Shown here piece by piece: positions 1-30,956 of a stretch of 64,000 nt of DNA (within the stretch, counting starts at the first letter, position 1; the number at the start of each line of letters is the position of its first letter). The notes beneath the pieces are model-generated. The model saw only the letters and a program-made list of their open reading frames with translations, had not been told where the DNA came from and did no database searches. Both the position numbers and the translations under genes were made by a program. Origin of the DNA: Metridium senile (lineage: Eukaryota > Cnidaria > Anthozoa > Actiniaria > Metridiidae); NCBI GenBank assembly GCA_949775045.1, contig OX459108.1, positions 10,146,072-10,210,071 on the forward strand. Direction: 5' to 3'.

Positions 1-99
1 AACTTTTCATATCCATGAGGGACAATGGCTTTATCGTAGGAATCATGAATTAACGACAGGTCATAGTCACCATCTATAGATTTACTGTGACTCGAGGAA

Positions 100-420
100 C
101 CTGGAATTAATATTTTTTATAGTAAATCGCACGATCTTGAATACAATTCGCAATTAAAAGGTACGAGTGATGTTCTGAAAGTTTTAAAATTGGACGAGCC
201 TTTAGATAACTTTCAAAGCATCACGAGTATCTAATTTTTACAAATTGTACGAAAAGATCGTGCGAAATATACCGAAAAACGTCTTGGTACTCTGCAGAGT
301 ACAATTTACGATTTAATTGTACTCCTCTCGTCCAATCAGAATCGAGTAATTTTGTACAGTATGTACAGTATATTATAAAAGAGTAAATAGCTGTTTTCAC
401 ACTAGAAGATGTACAAATCA
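100..420. repeat. Dispersed repeat, also at 27640-27775
   Basis: The right part (about 270-370) matches the reverse complement of 27640-27775. Both share a stretch around TCCAATCAGAATCGA and a long run of GTACAATT-type dyads. Within the copy, AAGATCGTGCGA and its complement face each other, so it folds as an imperfect hairpin. No coding potential is visible. Probably a non-autonomous DNA element. Bases 1-100 show nothing recognisable. Confidence 0.5.
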
Positions 421-469
421 TCTAGACGCCGGACAACACGTCTGGTGTGAAAACAGGACGAGCACAATT

Positions 470-756
<287 letters not shown>

Positions 757-779
757 ACACTCCCCTAGGGGCTTTTCAG

Positions 780-1145
780 TGACTGTTTACAATTTCTTAT
801 CGGACTGCTAGAAGCAGTTTACAATTGTGTGTGTGGATTAGTGTATGCCTCCGATACCTAACTGTTATACCGGGAGACAATCCCCTACTCTTTACGAACA
901 TAGCACAACAGGATCTTTAAAACGTCCACCTTATATAGGATTAGAGTGAAACAGACGGGACCTATACGGTTTTATACGTCATTATCCAAGAAGACGTGAA
1001 GGTCTAACCATTTGCAGATTTAATTACAAAGGCAGCACCTTCTCCTCAATTATTTTAAGTCCTTGATTATTGGTCCGTCCGGGACGCGAACCCCGCACCT
1101 CCCGCACTGTAGTCCGGCGCTTAACCAACTAAGACCAACCGATGA
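780..1145 (-). mobile_element. tRNA-derived SINE, minus strand
   Basis: Read on the minus strand, the element starts near 1145 with an A-box-like GTTGGTTAAGCGCCGG followed by a B-box-like GGGTTCGCGTCCCGG, the pol III promoter of a tRNA head. The body and tail then match the SINE at 14920-15245 (shared block around TATAAGGTGGACG and GGGGATTGTCTCCC) and fragments at 5280-5445 and 18330-18430. A tRNA gene is excluded because no acceptor-stem pairing is seen. Confidence 0.75.
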
Positions 1146-1439
1146 GACGAAAAAAAAACCCCGTCACTTATTTTTTTGCATTCACATACAAAGAAAGGAG
1201 GAGGGAGACTCTGCTTGTATGGAAGCTTTGCGCTAGTGTTGTGAATGTGATGCTGTACAAGGCATGTTGAGACCATTATCTTACTTTCTTCGTCTTCTTG
1301 TTTTAACAATGGTGAGTCAGTGTCATGAGCCTTCAGTGCTGCAGTGGTCAGTGGTACTGGTTTTACTTTACGTTCAGTTTCTTTGCACTACGAAAGGGAA
1401 CATAGCACAAAGTTGTAACTCATTTTATTTGGGAACGAA

Positions 1440-2060
1440 TGAATAAACAAACAAGCAAGCAAACAAGCAAGGAAACCAACCAACCAACAAACAAACAAAG
1501 CAAAAAACAAACAAACAAACAAACAAACAAAAAGGCAGACAGAACAAACAAACAAACCTGAAGCAAACAAGCAAGGAAACCAACCAACCAACAAACAAAC
1601 AAAACACAGAAAGGCAGGCAAATATAAAACAGACAAACAAACAAACAAACAAGCAAGTAAACATACTAACAAACTAAAAAGCTAACAGATAAACAAACAA
1701 GCAAACACTGCAATATACAAACAGACAGATAAACAAACAAACAGGCAAACAAACGAACAAACAAACAATTAACAGAGTAAACAAATAAACTAAAAAGCAA
1801 ACAGACAAACAAACAAGCAAACACTGCCACATACAAACAGACAGATAAACAAACAAACAAATAAACAAACGAACAAACAAACGGACAAACAAACAAATAA
1901 CAGAGTAAATAAATAAACTAAAAAGCAAACAGACAAACAAGCAAACAAGCAACTATACAAACGAACAGACAGATAAACGAACAAACGAACAATGCAACAG
2001 TGGAAAGAAGAATGATAAATAAATAATAAAATAAATAAATAAATAGCTAAAATAGAAAAC
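1440..2060. repeat. Degenerate (AAAC)n tract
   Basis: About 600 bases of AAAC/AAGC/AGAC tetranucleotides with internal higher-order repetition: a block around ACTGCAATATACAAACAGACAG recurs as ACTGCCACATACAAACAGACAG. Long minus-strand frames of Cys/Leu/Phe/Val are artefacts. Bases 1146-1440 hold no recognisable gene. Confidence 0.95.
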
Positions 2061-2197
2061 ACACCAGTAGTTCACTGACGGACGTTGAACCAACAAGTTG
2101 ACTGAAGCTAAACTTCTCATTTCTCTCCATCAACCTGAAAAACAGTGACATGTACACATTGTATTTGGTTTCCATAGAGGCTGCTACACACTACGCC

Positions 2198-2418
2198 TTA
2201 AGCCCCGGTCAAACGGCAATGATAGTTGATGATAGTTCCAACTATCATGTGCGTTTGACCACCAACTATCATGGACTATCATGGACTATCATAGAGTTTG
2301 AACATGTTCAAATTTCAGATGATAGTTTTTGCCGTTTGACCTCGCGAATGGTAGTAGATGATAGTTGAGACGCCTTCAACTATCATCAACTATCATAGCC
2401 GTTTGACTACCGCTTTAA
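2198..2418. mobile_element. MITE with TTAA target duplication (first of two)
   Basis: Terminal inverted repeats pair around GTCAAACGGCAATGATAG at the left with the complement of CTATCATAGCCGTTTGAC at the right. The inside is built from ACTATCAT/ATGATAGT words in both orientations. TTAA occurs at 2198-2201 and 2415-2418, as expected for piggyBac- or Kolobok-type insertion. No coding capacity. Confidence 0.75.
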
Positions 2419-2670
2419 AGGCAGGCACACACTAGGCAACAAATCACTGCAACACGACGCTGTGGGAATTTTTATCACCGGAAGAGAATTCCTTCCCCGC
2501 GACTCGTCGCACAAACTTAAACTGGCTTGAACTCTTGCGTCAGGTCGCAGCAACAAAAGGAGTGAAAGTATAAAGTCGCGGCGATGTGTTTTCGAAGTAG
2601 TGCACACGAAGCGACGTTAATTGCAGCGTCGTGTTGTAGCAACTTGTCGCCTAGTGAGTACCGGACTTAA
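2415..2670. mobile_element. MITE with TTAA target duplication (second of two)
   Basis: Inverted ends of about 45 bases: the left part CAACACGACGCTG is mirrored by CAGCGTCGTGTTG on the right, and CACTAGGC by GCCTAGTG. TTAA flanks lie at 2415-2418 and 2667-2670, so the left flank is shared with the preceding, unrelated MITE. No open frame of note. Confidence 0.75.
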
Positions 2671-2856
2671 TTTGCTGTAACAGGTCGCTTTGTGTGTGTT
2701 GCTTGTATTTGTCGAATATTTTGAGAAATAAATAAGCGATGAAAGCCGTACACTCCATCGTTTTTTATAGAGTTCGTACGAATGTCACATTTGTCTGCTG
2801 GATCATTTTACTTGGGGTTTTTTTCGCGCATGCGTGGTCGTATGACCGCTGTGTTT

Positions 2857-3300
2857 ACGCTCATTGAAACTGTGTTCGATACCAGCCTCTTACAAAGGAC
2901 TTACCAAATTTTTCTCTTTCTATGGTGTTTGAGATATACACTCAAGTTTTCTATTTTCCATCGTGTTTTTAGTAATGAATGGAGGAGTTTAATGTTAATG
3001 TACGCCCATTGAAACTGTCACGTTGGTCGATACCAGCCTCTTATAAAGGACTTACCAAACTTTTCTCTTTCTATGGTGTTTGAGATATACACTCAAGTTT
3101 TCTATTTTCCATCGTGTTTTTAGTAATGAATGGAGGAGTTTAATGTTAATGTACGCCCATTGAAACTGTCACGTTGGTCGATACCAGCCTCTTATAAACG
3201 ACTTATCAAACTTTTCTCTTTCAATTGTGTTTGAGATATACACTCAAGTTTTCTATTTCCATCGTACTTTTAGTAATGTATGGAGTAGTTTCCAATCTTA
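2857..3300. repeat. Three ~150-bp tandem repeats
   Basis: A unit beginning near CATTGAAACTGT and containing TTTGAGATATACACTCAAG starts at about 2861, 3006 and 3157. Copies 2 and 3 are nearly identical in their first half, while copy 3 decays at its 3' end. The repeat encodes nothing obvious. Confidence 0.9.
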
Positions 3301-3514
3301 CCTTTGAGTGGCTGCTCTGTTTGCTAACGCATGTGAAAACATTGTAAGTAGTTTAGACCGTGTGTCTCTCTTTGCTTCTTCTTTTCGTTCTAGCTCGAGC
3401 TCTCTTTCAATCTAGAATAAAATAGAACACCATGATTAAAAAACAATATAGTACAATACCAAATTGAAATATGGCGAGCAATTTGTTGCAGACTTTAACA
3501 GCCTCGATTCGTGT

Positions 3515-3935
3515 ATGTATATGTTTGTTCGTTTGTTTGTTTGTCTGTTTGTTTGCTTGTCTGTTTGTTTGTTTGCCTTTTTTTTATTTGTTTGTTCGTT
3601 TGTTTGTCCGTTTGATTGTTTGTTTGTTTCTTCGATTGCTTTGTTTGTTCTTTCGTTTTCTTGTGTGATTATTTGCTTGTTTATTTGTTCGTTTGCATGT
3701 TCCTTGTTTGTTCGTATGTATACTTGCTTGTTTGTTCGTTTGCTTGTTTGTCTGATTGTTTGCTTGTATGTTTGTTTGTTTGTTTACTTCTTTGTTAATT
3801 CGTTAATTTTGTTTGTTTGTTTATTCTTTCTATCTATTTGTTTTTCTGACGGCCGATTTATCTGCTGATTTGTTTGTTTTTCTTGTTTGTCTTTCTGCCT
3901 GTTTATCTGTTTATTTGCTTGTTTGTTTGTTTATA
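3515..3935. repeat. Degenerate (TTTG)n tract
   Basis: Mirror image in composition of the AAAC tract at 1440-2060: TTTG, TTCG and CTTG tetranucleotides with many substitutions. The Cys/Leu/Phe/Val frames on the plus strand are artefacts. Bases 3300-3515 show nothing else. Confidence 0.95.
3910..3915 (-). promoter_or_regulatory. Candidate poly(A) signal of the coiled-coil gene
   Basis: TTTATT on the plus strand reads AATAAA on the minus strand, about 85 bases after the stop codon at 4000-4002. It lies in the edge of the TTTG tract, so it could be a chance match. Confidence 0.35.
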
Positions 3936-3999
3936 ATAGTAGCTCGATATTTATTGTGAAATTTATGCTATATTGACTGACTCGTAAGATATGGATTAT

Positions 4000-6900
4000 T
4001 TAAGATCCCCTCACCTCCTCTGGGTCTGGTTCTTGTTCACCAAATACTAGAGTGTAGGCAGCTAACGATGGAAACTCAACCTAAAGAATGAATGTGAAAT
4101 GTTCAAGTTTCAAAGGCGTAGAATATGGGTAATTGAATGAATGTATACAATCACACAATAATAGTTTATTAGACAACCGTATGTGCTCCATCTATGTAGG
4201 AGAGGGAGGTGGAGTGGGGTGATAGTGGGTACAAGTAACGGGTATGCTTGTCATATCCTTTAAGCTGATGTTACACGCGACGATTTTCAGCGACGTGTTT
4301 TCGCGATACGGGTTGACAATTTCTAATACATATTACACGAGCCGTTTTTTCGCGAAATATTCCTACGAATTCAACATGTTACACAAACAATTTTTCGCGA
4401 TTTCTTTAATGGCAATATCGGCTCCAGCTCCTAAGCTGCGCGGTCATGACATCAGATCGATCCCCGAACTGCATTCTGGGTAGGTGTTGCACGAAAAATC
4501 GACAACAAAGCTGTTACACGCATCAACTAGCTGAATATTCGTCATTTCGCATTGCGAGTTTTTGAATTGAATCAAAACGGCGTATCGCGAAAAATCGTCG
4601 CTGAAAATCGTTGTGTAAAATAACTTTTAGGGGTCAATATTAGCGATTTTGGGGTATTAGATTAAAATTTACAATCCCAACATTTCTTGGTGTCTTTTAT
4701 TGTTTTCTGCGCTTTTTCTGGTTTGTGTGGTATCTCTTAGGCGTCATTGCCACGCCCTTTTAAAAGGAATTTCAGTATTTTTTAAGAGTGTTTTTGAACA
4801 TTCATATAAATATAGACACTTTTAATAAATCCCGAAGTGTTGTGTTTTCTGCGCTTGACGTCAAATTTATTCTTTCCAATTCCTCATATTATACAAATTT
4901 CAAAAGAATAAATTTGACGTCAAAAGCAGAAAACACAACACTTCGGGACTTATTGAAAGGGTCTATACCTTTGGAAATAGCTGCTCCATGGTCATAGCTG
5001 TACTGTTTGGTGCTGATTTCGCTGCTGACTTGCCCTTGGTTGATGAGAGAGGTGATAGCCGCCGTCCACTTTGACTACTAGAGATATCCGTCAAACCACT
5101 TGGCTATATAACAAGAAATATCAAATGTGTGATATAACGGAAAGAAATGATTAACAAAAAAGGAAAAAAAGAATGAATAGGTAAATTATTAAATAATACA
5201 AAATGAGACTCAAAAGAATGGAAGAAATGATTGGAAGAAAAAAACTCGAAAGAAAATTAATATCGAAAATAAAGCGATAAAGTTCAAGATCCGGTTGTAT
5301 TGTTCGCAAAGGAGTAGTGGGTTATCTCCCAGTAAAACAATCTGTTTAGAGACGAACCATTGGATATTGCTGCGGTGGAGACTGCAGTCTGGTCTTGGAG
5401 GCATTCACTTATCACACTCATGATTGTAAGGGGAAAATATTATAATGATGATGATGTGGGTTAACAATGTGCCCATTAATAAAACAGTCTAAATGGAAAC
5501 TAGCGAGTAAACTAGTATAGGCTGCGTCGGTGTTTGATATAAACGATAGGTAATAGAATGAAACTAGCGAGTAAACTAGTATAGGCTGCGTCAGAGTTTG
5601 ATATAAACGATAGGTAATTATAATGAAATTTGTAACACCGTAAAAAATGTTGACTTAACTTTACTGAGTTACGAGCTTTAGCCCTTCCCTTTAACTTCGA
5701 CGAAGGGCTAAAGCTCAAAACTTCAGTAAAGTTAAGTCAGCATTATTTACGGTGTTACAAATTTCATTATATTACCTATATTTTAAATAATAAAAACAGT
5801 CTAGTCTGATAGAGTGAAACAATTTTTTCTTATTAGGGTGTAATAGTCAAAATCAAACAATAGAAAACAAAAGAATTAGAGTGTAATAGCACTAATTACG
5901 CTAAAATGTATTTCACAGGTTTATGAAAACCACACTAATTCCCCCACATTGCTCAGTATTTTCTTTTCTTTTTTTTTTGTCTATATCAATTGGCCAATAA
6001 CAAAACGAGTAGAGGACTGGGTACTAGTTTGTCTAATTAATGTAATCAAGAAACAAACCTCATAATTAAAGAGAGCACATCAAGATATGTTAGATTCCTG
6101 AGTTTGGTTGCATTTGGTTGTATTCTGACCAAGATACGCCCTCATAAAAATGCCTAAAATAGAAGGAAATGTATGGTTTGGAAGGACGCCTGTCCTTCCA
6201 ATCCATACATTCCTTTGTAATTTTGGGCAGTTTTGAATGGCTGTAACTCACTCAATATCCAACCAAAAGCAACAAATCTCAAGAATCTTACATATCTTGA
6301 TCTGCTCTTTTATATTATGAGGTTCATTTCTTAATTACATTAATTAGGAAAACTAGTACCCAGTCCTTTACTCGTTTTGTTACTGGCCAATACTGTATAC
6401 ATACTGTGAATAGCTTGGCTCGTGAATGTTGTACTTTATTCCAGGTCTTTGGTCGTTCATTTGCAGCCACTAGTTTATCTAGGTCACTTGTTGTCCAGAT
6501 CTTACTGTCTTTAGTGTCAGTGGATTCTAGGATTGATCTGTATGTCTTTTCATATTGCTGCACCTCTTCCCAGCTGAGCTTTCCTGGAGGTATCAAATAA
6601 AATAGACAAAGAAATGATCTATGCATTATAAAATAACTATTTGAAATCACGTATTTTGATTGGTTGAGGCGCGTGCTTTATGAGAGCACACAGCACGCAC
6701 GTTTGCATGTTGATCAATTTGTATTTTTTAAAAGAAATCGAAAACTTGCTTTCTGTGCTATATGCAGTTATGCTATTTACCTTTCTCTAGTACTCTTCCA
6801 AGATTACCAGGTGCAAGGACAAAGTCCCAAAAGGCTTTGATTTCAGATACTTTGCACAAATAGCCTTGTTTTTTAAGCTGATGCTCTACCTTAATGATCT

Positions 6901-9900
6901 GTTAAGAAATAAACATCATCTAAATATTGTTGGCCCTTTCTCTGTGTACTGGGAATCTATTGTATTCTTTGTTAGCTTGGTTCTATTATTTAAGTTGGGG
7001 CTTTGTCATTAACTTTCTATTGAACTATGTAGAATATGACCTGTCCAGTACACGGACTGGAGAAGCAGCCATCTTAATTTTGTACAAATTATTTGGATTA
7101 CTTACAATATTTATTCATATTTTGCTGTGGTTTTCTGCTTTCTGTTTTTTTTAAAACCACACACTAACTGTTTGCAAGAAGTACATGATGCAAGTACAGT
7201 GGCAGTTCCAGAACCAGAATGCTTTCAAGGGGTTCACTGTTTATGCGAAAGGAGGGGGGGGGGGAGGATGAGTAGAACTGACTAATCATCCAATTCACCC
7301 CCCTAGAACTGCCCTTAAAGATAGACACCTTACCTTATGGTAAACTGTCTCTTCTATTCCTTCCTTATAGGTCTGATCATTCAATACTTTAGATTTAGGC
7401 AGTCGGATCACAACTTTGTGTTTCTGTCGCTCCTGATATATGAAACAAAAATGTGATATAAATAGACCGAATCGAAATATGGCATACTCTTATTGTTCTT
7501 GACTGTCTAGCCTTGTGTTCACGTTGGAAAACAATAGAGTTTTCACATGTATGCAAGGCAGTGGGCAGTCAAGAAGAATTGTTATTCAAATTGGCCGCCA
7601 TATTTCGATTCAATGTATGGGAATGACAATTTGTTGAAATTGATAACAATGATGATAATGGCGATAACTTAAGACTAGTACATGACTAGTAAGTTAAAAG
7701 CCAAGCCCAAGGGAAAATACACCATGTACTACTGTGACAAGTTAATGATGAAGATGATGATATTCACAATGGTAATGTTGACTATGATGATAATGATAAA
7801 TATTAAGACAATATTGGTAAAAGATGTGTCAATGATGATTATGATTATGATTATGCGGTATTTCTACCAATGACCTCAATCGTGAGACAATTGATTAAGT
7901 ATCCTTTTAATTTCACATTCCACGATGAATAACCTATTTCCTTCTGATGATTATGATAATGCAATGATGATGAGATGATGGTGATCATTTTGTTTGGTGA
8001 TGTAATTTCTCCCTACGTTGCATTTTCTCAAAACTGACCAATGAGAGTGTGAAAGATTAGAACAACAAAAACACTGACCATTGATTGCTTGTACATGGTC
8101 AACAATCAATGATGTGAGCATGTTTGATGCACTGTCTCATATTTTTGTAACAAGTTTACCACTGATGAATATAACATGTCTAAATAAAGTATGTTTTACC
8201 TTATACCTTATAATATACACCTAATTGCAAGAACGTTGTCCTGACTTTTGTAATTTAGTGGGAAAGGAATTAATTAAATAACTAAAGAACATCACTCAAG
8301 CTGAACTCTTTCTTTTGTTATTCCTGATATTCCTTTGTTACTAAATTACTAAATAAATGTTCTTTTTTCATATGACAACATTCTTGCAAGTAGGTGTATC
8401 GAGCACAGTTTTTTGCCAATTGATCAATGTGCATGTACATGTACTATCACAATTTTCTTAATAAAGTACAGTACAGTACATGTACCTCTATTAGGCGGTC
8501 ACCCTTTAAGCGGTCATCCTCTATTAGGCGGCCACAATAAAAAATCCCAAATCTATATCTTCCTATACCTATTCTATACCTCTATTCAGCGGCCAACCTC
8601 TATTAAGCTTCCACTTTGGAAAGTCCTGAGGGTGACAGCTTAATAGAGGTACCACAGACTATATCTATAATAAATAATAACCTCTTTTTCTCTTAATTTC
8701 TTCTCTCTTTCCAAAACCTGTGCATCTCTGTGTCTGAATGCTTTGTGCTGGTTGGCTACTTTCTCTCTTAGGGCTTTCTTGTACATGTTTTTGTAGTAAT
8801 CTCTCAATAACTCTAGGTCTTCCAGCATGCGGTCACGCAGCTAAAATGATAAATACCAAAAATAATTAGAACACAGCTGGTAGACAAGAAAATGTGAGTG
8901 AAAGATAAAGATATCCTAGTGCAATCACTTTAAAATTGAAAAAAATAGGAGAATGAAAATATATATTTTTATACCCCTAATTCATAAGCTAATCAATTTT
9001 TATATAGGTTGAACAGTGTTTATAATTTGGATATTTTACAGTCCTAGTACCTCTTATATTATAATATAATTATAATGATGATGATGATAATAATTATAAT
9101 AATTATAATTATAATATATACTGATAATTAATGACAATAAAAAACTATAATAATAATGATGACGATAATAATAATGATGCTTATGATGATGATGATTGAC
9201 GAAGATGATTATAGTAATAATTATAGTGATGCTGATGATGCTGATGATCAACATGGTAAGTACCCCTTCTCTGTATTCTTGTCTTTCTTTGTCTTTCTCT
9301 GTTTCTTCGTCACTTGTTGTGGCCACTGAACTCTTGCTTTTCTTGAACTTGACCTTTCTCTTGGCCTTTTTCTATTATAAAATACAGTATACAGTGTAGT
9401 AGAATTTTCGCACAAAGATCGCACAATCAAACTTTTTTTATATCTTTTATGATATGAATGCACTCATATCATAAAAGGTTATTGCCAATGGGTATTTAGG
9501 TCTTACTAAATTGTTTAGCATTTTGTTCTTACTATTTGTTTTCCCATAATATGACTGACTGCAAATGATTTATAACACTCATATCAACATCCTCGGGAAC
9601 CCAGGGGTTATATTCTGTCACTTGTGTCTTGCTCCCCAAAAAATCAAAATAAACAATGCAAAGCATGCTGGGACATGGGTACGTCTTTAATGGAATGGAG
9701 GGAAATTAACTGGCAGTTTAATATAGTGTATTACCTTTTCTTCTCCTACTTGTTCTTCCTCTGGTTCATATTTCTTGTGGAAAAACGTCATTTGACGATT
9801 GACATGATTGACTAGCTGGTCATCTGACATGTATTGGCCAATCATAGGGCTGAACACTGATGATAAGTGTTTGCTGCAATTAAATGACGTTGGTGCAGAC

Positions 9901-10502
9901 AGTTTAGTTTACCTAAGTTTATTTTATCATATAAAGCTATTGCAAAAAAGGTTTGTGAAGGTTGCTGCATTTTGTTAACCAAGCTAATGAAATATGTTAT
10001 ATTGATAATAATCATATATATATGTGAATAATATCAGCTCAGAATAAAAATTATTATGCTGGAAACTCTGCAGGCAAAGTTTGGATAAATTCAATATTTT
10101 TATGAATTTGTGCTGCTTGAATTCATATTATCAAATGTGCATTTCGCTTTATATTTTTAGAACATTGTCATAAAAATAACAAATAGGAATTAATTTAAAT
10201 TGTTTATTTTGCTCACAAAACTCCCTCTCTTTTATATCTTATAATACAATAATTACACCAAATAACTATATAATAAAATTTAATAAATATTAGTAATACA
10301 AATATACCGAATAATCAGCTGTTTTATTGATGATCAATAAAGAATTAAAGTAACTTGATATATAAGAAAAGATTACAGCTGGTATGAAAAAGCTTTTGAT
10401 TCCAATTTAAATAAAAGCGTTCAAATCATATTACCTTAGAGGTGCCTTCACTGGAACTTTGCTCTTAGCTTCACCTTTCTCCACTTCTTGCACACCGTCC
10501 AT
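4000..10502 (-). CDS. Unrecognised coiled-coil protein, nine exons
   Basis: Spliced exons, in transcript order: 10502-10435, 9873-9735, 9371-9264, 8840-8682, 7432-7334, 6898-6781, 6583-6405, 5103-4969, 4080-4000. All have GT/AG borders and join in frame into 362 codons including the stop, about 361 residues. The start is MDGVQEVEKGE at 10502. Residues ~23-70 carry SPMIGQYMSDDQLVNHVNRQ. A Lys-rich stretch (KKAKRKVKFKKSK) and acidic SDEETEKDKE follow. Exon 4 is a charged coiled coil (LEDLELLRDYYKNMYKKAL). Exon 7 holds GKLSWEEVQQYEKTYRSIL. The tail ends SLAAYTLVFGEQEPDPEEVR. No membrane segment or signal peptide is seen. I do not recognise the family. An adaptor-like or ciliary coiled-coil role would be a guess. 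It is divergent from IBTK and shares the promoter region 10503-11073. Exon borders are my reading of consensus splice sites; a further small exon is possible. Confidence 0.72.
4260..4632. mobile_element. MITE in the last intron of the coiled-coil gene
   Basis: Long inverted ends: ACGATTTTCAGCGACG near 4280 faces CGTCGCTGAAAATCGT near 4597, and TTTTCGCGATACG faces CGTATCGCGAAAA. Several TTACACG/TTTTCGCGA words repeat internally. The left flank has TTAA at 4260-4263; the right flank has TTTTAG, a possible decayed copy. Non-coding. Confidence 0.65.
4811..4967. mobile_element. Hairpin MITE at a splice donor
   Basis: The arms TCCCGAAGTGTTGTGTTTTC (near 4830) and GAAAACACAACACTTCGGGA (near 4929) are complementary, with TTTGACGTCA further in. 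The outer ends read TATAGAC and GTCTATA. On the minus strand the right end forms bases 2-8 of the donor site GTATAGAC directly after exon 8 of the coiled-coil gene. Confidence 0.7.
5280..5445 (-). mobile_element. SINE tail fragment
   Basis: The sequence resembles the distal part of the SINEs at 780-1145 and 14920-15245: AAGATCCGGTTGT, a GGGTTATCTCCCAG block, then CTTGGAGGCATTCACTTATC, comparable to GCCTCCGATACC in the full copy. No tRNA head is visible. It lies in the intron between exons 7 and 8 of the coiled-coil gene. Confidence 0.5.
5505..5780. mobile_element. Degenerate copy of the ATTTGTAACACCG palindromic repeat
   Basis: Contains two direct copies of AACTAGCGAGTAAACTAGTA followed by GGCTGCGTC and TTTGATATAAACGATAGG, then a palindrome whose arms run from GAAATTTGTAACACCGTAAA to its complement. 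The centre has GAGCTTTAGCCCTTC and its complement. A better copy is at 23660-23910. The core of the ribozyme-like motif is eroded here. Confidence 0.6.
5990..6391. mobile_element. ~400-bp hairpin MITE
   Basis: The entire segment folds on itself: TTGGCCAATAACAAAACGAG at the left faces CTCGTTTTGTTACTGGCCAA at the right, and pairing continues through ACTGGGTACTAGTTT and ATCAAGATATGT to a centre near 6190 (GGACGCCTGTCC). The right end lies 14 bases from the exon 7 donor of the coiled-coil gene. A decayed relative lies at 26960-27260. Confidence 0.8.
7472..7612. mobile_element. Short hairpin MITE
   Basis: GAATCGAAATATGGC at the left faces GCCATATTTCGATTC at the right. Inner parts TTCTTGACTG/CAGTCAAGAA also pair. 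It sits in an intron of the coiled-coil gene. The rest of 7612-8480 is intron with AT-rich ATGATG runs and no gene. Confidence 0.65.
8490..8655. mobile_element. Mariner-type MITE fragment (GGCGGTC family)
   Basis: CTCTATTAGGCGG-type words face each other (ACCTCTATTAGGCGG on the left, AGCTTAATAGAGGTACC on the right). The look is that of MITEs derived from Tc1/mariner elements. The end at about 8655 lies 27 bases downstream of exon 4 of the coiled-coil gene on its strand. Confidence 0.5.
9055..9250. repeat. AT-rich (AAT/ATG)n microsatellite
   Basis: Runs of TAATTATAA, GATGATGATG and AATAATGATG. No coding significance. It directly precedes, on the minus strand, the donor of exon 3 of the coiled-coil gene. 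Confidence 0.85.
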
Positions 10503-11073
10503 GTTTATTTTGTTCAAATTAAGACGTCAAAAAGTTAAAACTTTAGTCGACTTGAAGGTCGAACTTCGGTTGCCATGTGATGCTTAGTAAAGTAAAAGTC
10601 AGTCCCATTTTGTACTAAAAGACAATTAAAAGTCAAAAATGTACTTGAATAGCCTTTTTCTAAGTAATGACCATGACTTTTAAACAGATTTAAGCCAAAA
10701 AATAGTAGAAACTTAACTAAAATTCGTGTCAACACACAAGCAAAACAAAATAGCAACAGACAGCAACCTAATACAGTTTATCGCCAGGCGTCGCAAATAC
10801 AGCATCTCAGATCTTACACGAACTCTCATTGGCTAATGTAGCACCAGTTCAACCAATGAAATATTTTGTTATAATTATATTAAAGAAATCACGGATTTCT
10901 AAACGGTATTTTAATTGGACCTTTGTTAACCAATCAAATCTCTTGTTTGATATTATCAATACGTGTTTCAAGATGGCGGACGGAGGAAGAAAAACAAGAA
11001 TTGAAATTTCATGAATGGGAAAAATGTATTTCTAATGATGTGATTTCGTTGGTGATGGAACCTAGGGCCAACA
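10503..11073. promoter_or_regulatory. Head-to-head promoter region
   Basis: 571 bases separate the start codon of the minus-strand coiled-coil gene (10502) from the IBTK start codon (11074). The part near IBTK has several CCAAT/ATTGG boxes (near 10828, 10853, 10914, 10930), typical NF-Y sites, and AAGATGGCGG at 10970-10979, which matches the YY1 consensus seen at many metazoan starts. No TATA box stands out. A shared bidirectional promoter is inferred. Confidence 0.55.
10973..11014 (+). other. Upstream ORF in the IBTK leader
   Basis: An ATG inside the AAGATGGCGG motif opens a 13-codon frame (MADGGRKTRIEIS) ending at TGA 11012-11014. Further short upstream frames begin at 11011 (10 codons) and 11015. 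All end before the IBTK start at 11074. If the transcription start is upstream of 10970, they could dampen IBTK translation. Expression is not shown by sequence. Confidence 0.4.
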
Positions 11074-30724
<19,651 letters not shown>

Positions 30725-30798
30725 AGTGTTCTCCAGTCACGGTTGCTTTAAAGCGAGAAAAACTAGAAATGATTTAGATCAAAACGCATTTCTTTCAA

Positions 30799-30956
30799 TT
30801 CTCTACTTTCACAATAACCATAATGTCTTCTGTTTTTGGGGGGTAGCTATTCTAATTCAAATCAAACAAATTGCAATTCAAATCAAACAAATTTCAATTA
30901 CAATATATAGCTACTCCCAAAACAGAAGGCATTATGGTTACTGTGAAAGTAGAGAA
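30799..30956. mobile_element. Hairpin just downstream of IBTK
   Basis: TTCTCTACTTTCACAATAAC faces GTTACTGTGAAAGTAGAGAA, with TTCTGTTTTGGG/CCCAAAACAGAA further in and a repeated AATTCAAATCAAACAAAT at the centre. It starts 75 bases after the IBTK stop, so it could fold within the 3' UTR. Confidence 0.75.

Noticed and set aside
1388..2062. Several overlapping Cys/Leu/Phe/Val-rich frames (also 3464-3868 and 24423-24838)
   Set aside because: AAAC/TTTG/CTTG simple repeats translate as hydrophobic strings in several frames at once; not membrane proteins.
5210..5404. Extra exon of the coiled-coil gene around 5285-5405
   Set aside because: No acceptor with an in-phase frame could be found and the sequence resembles the SINE tail.
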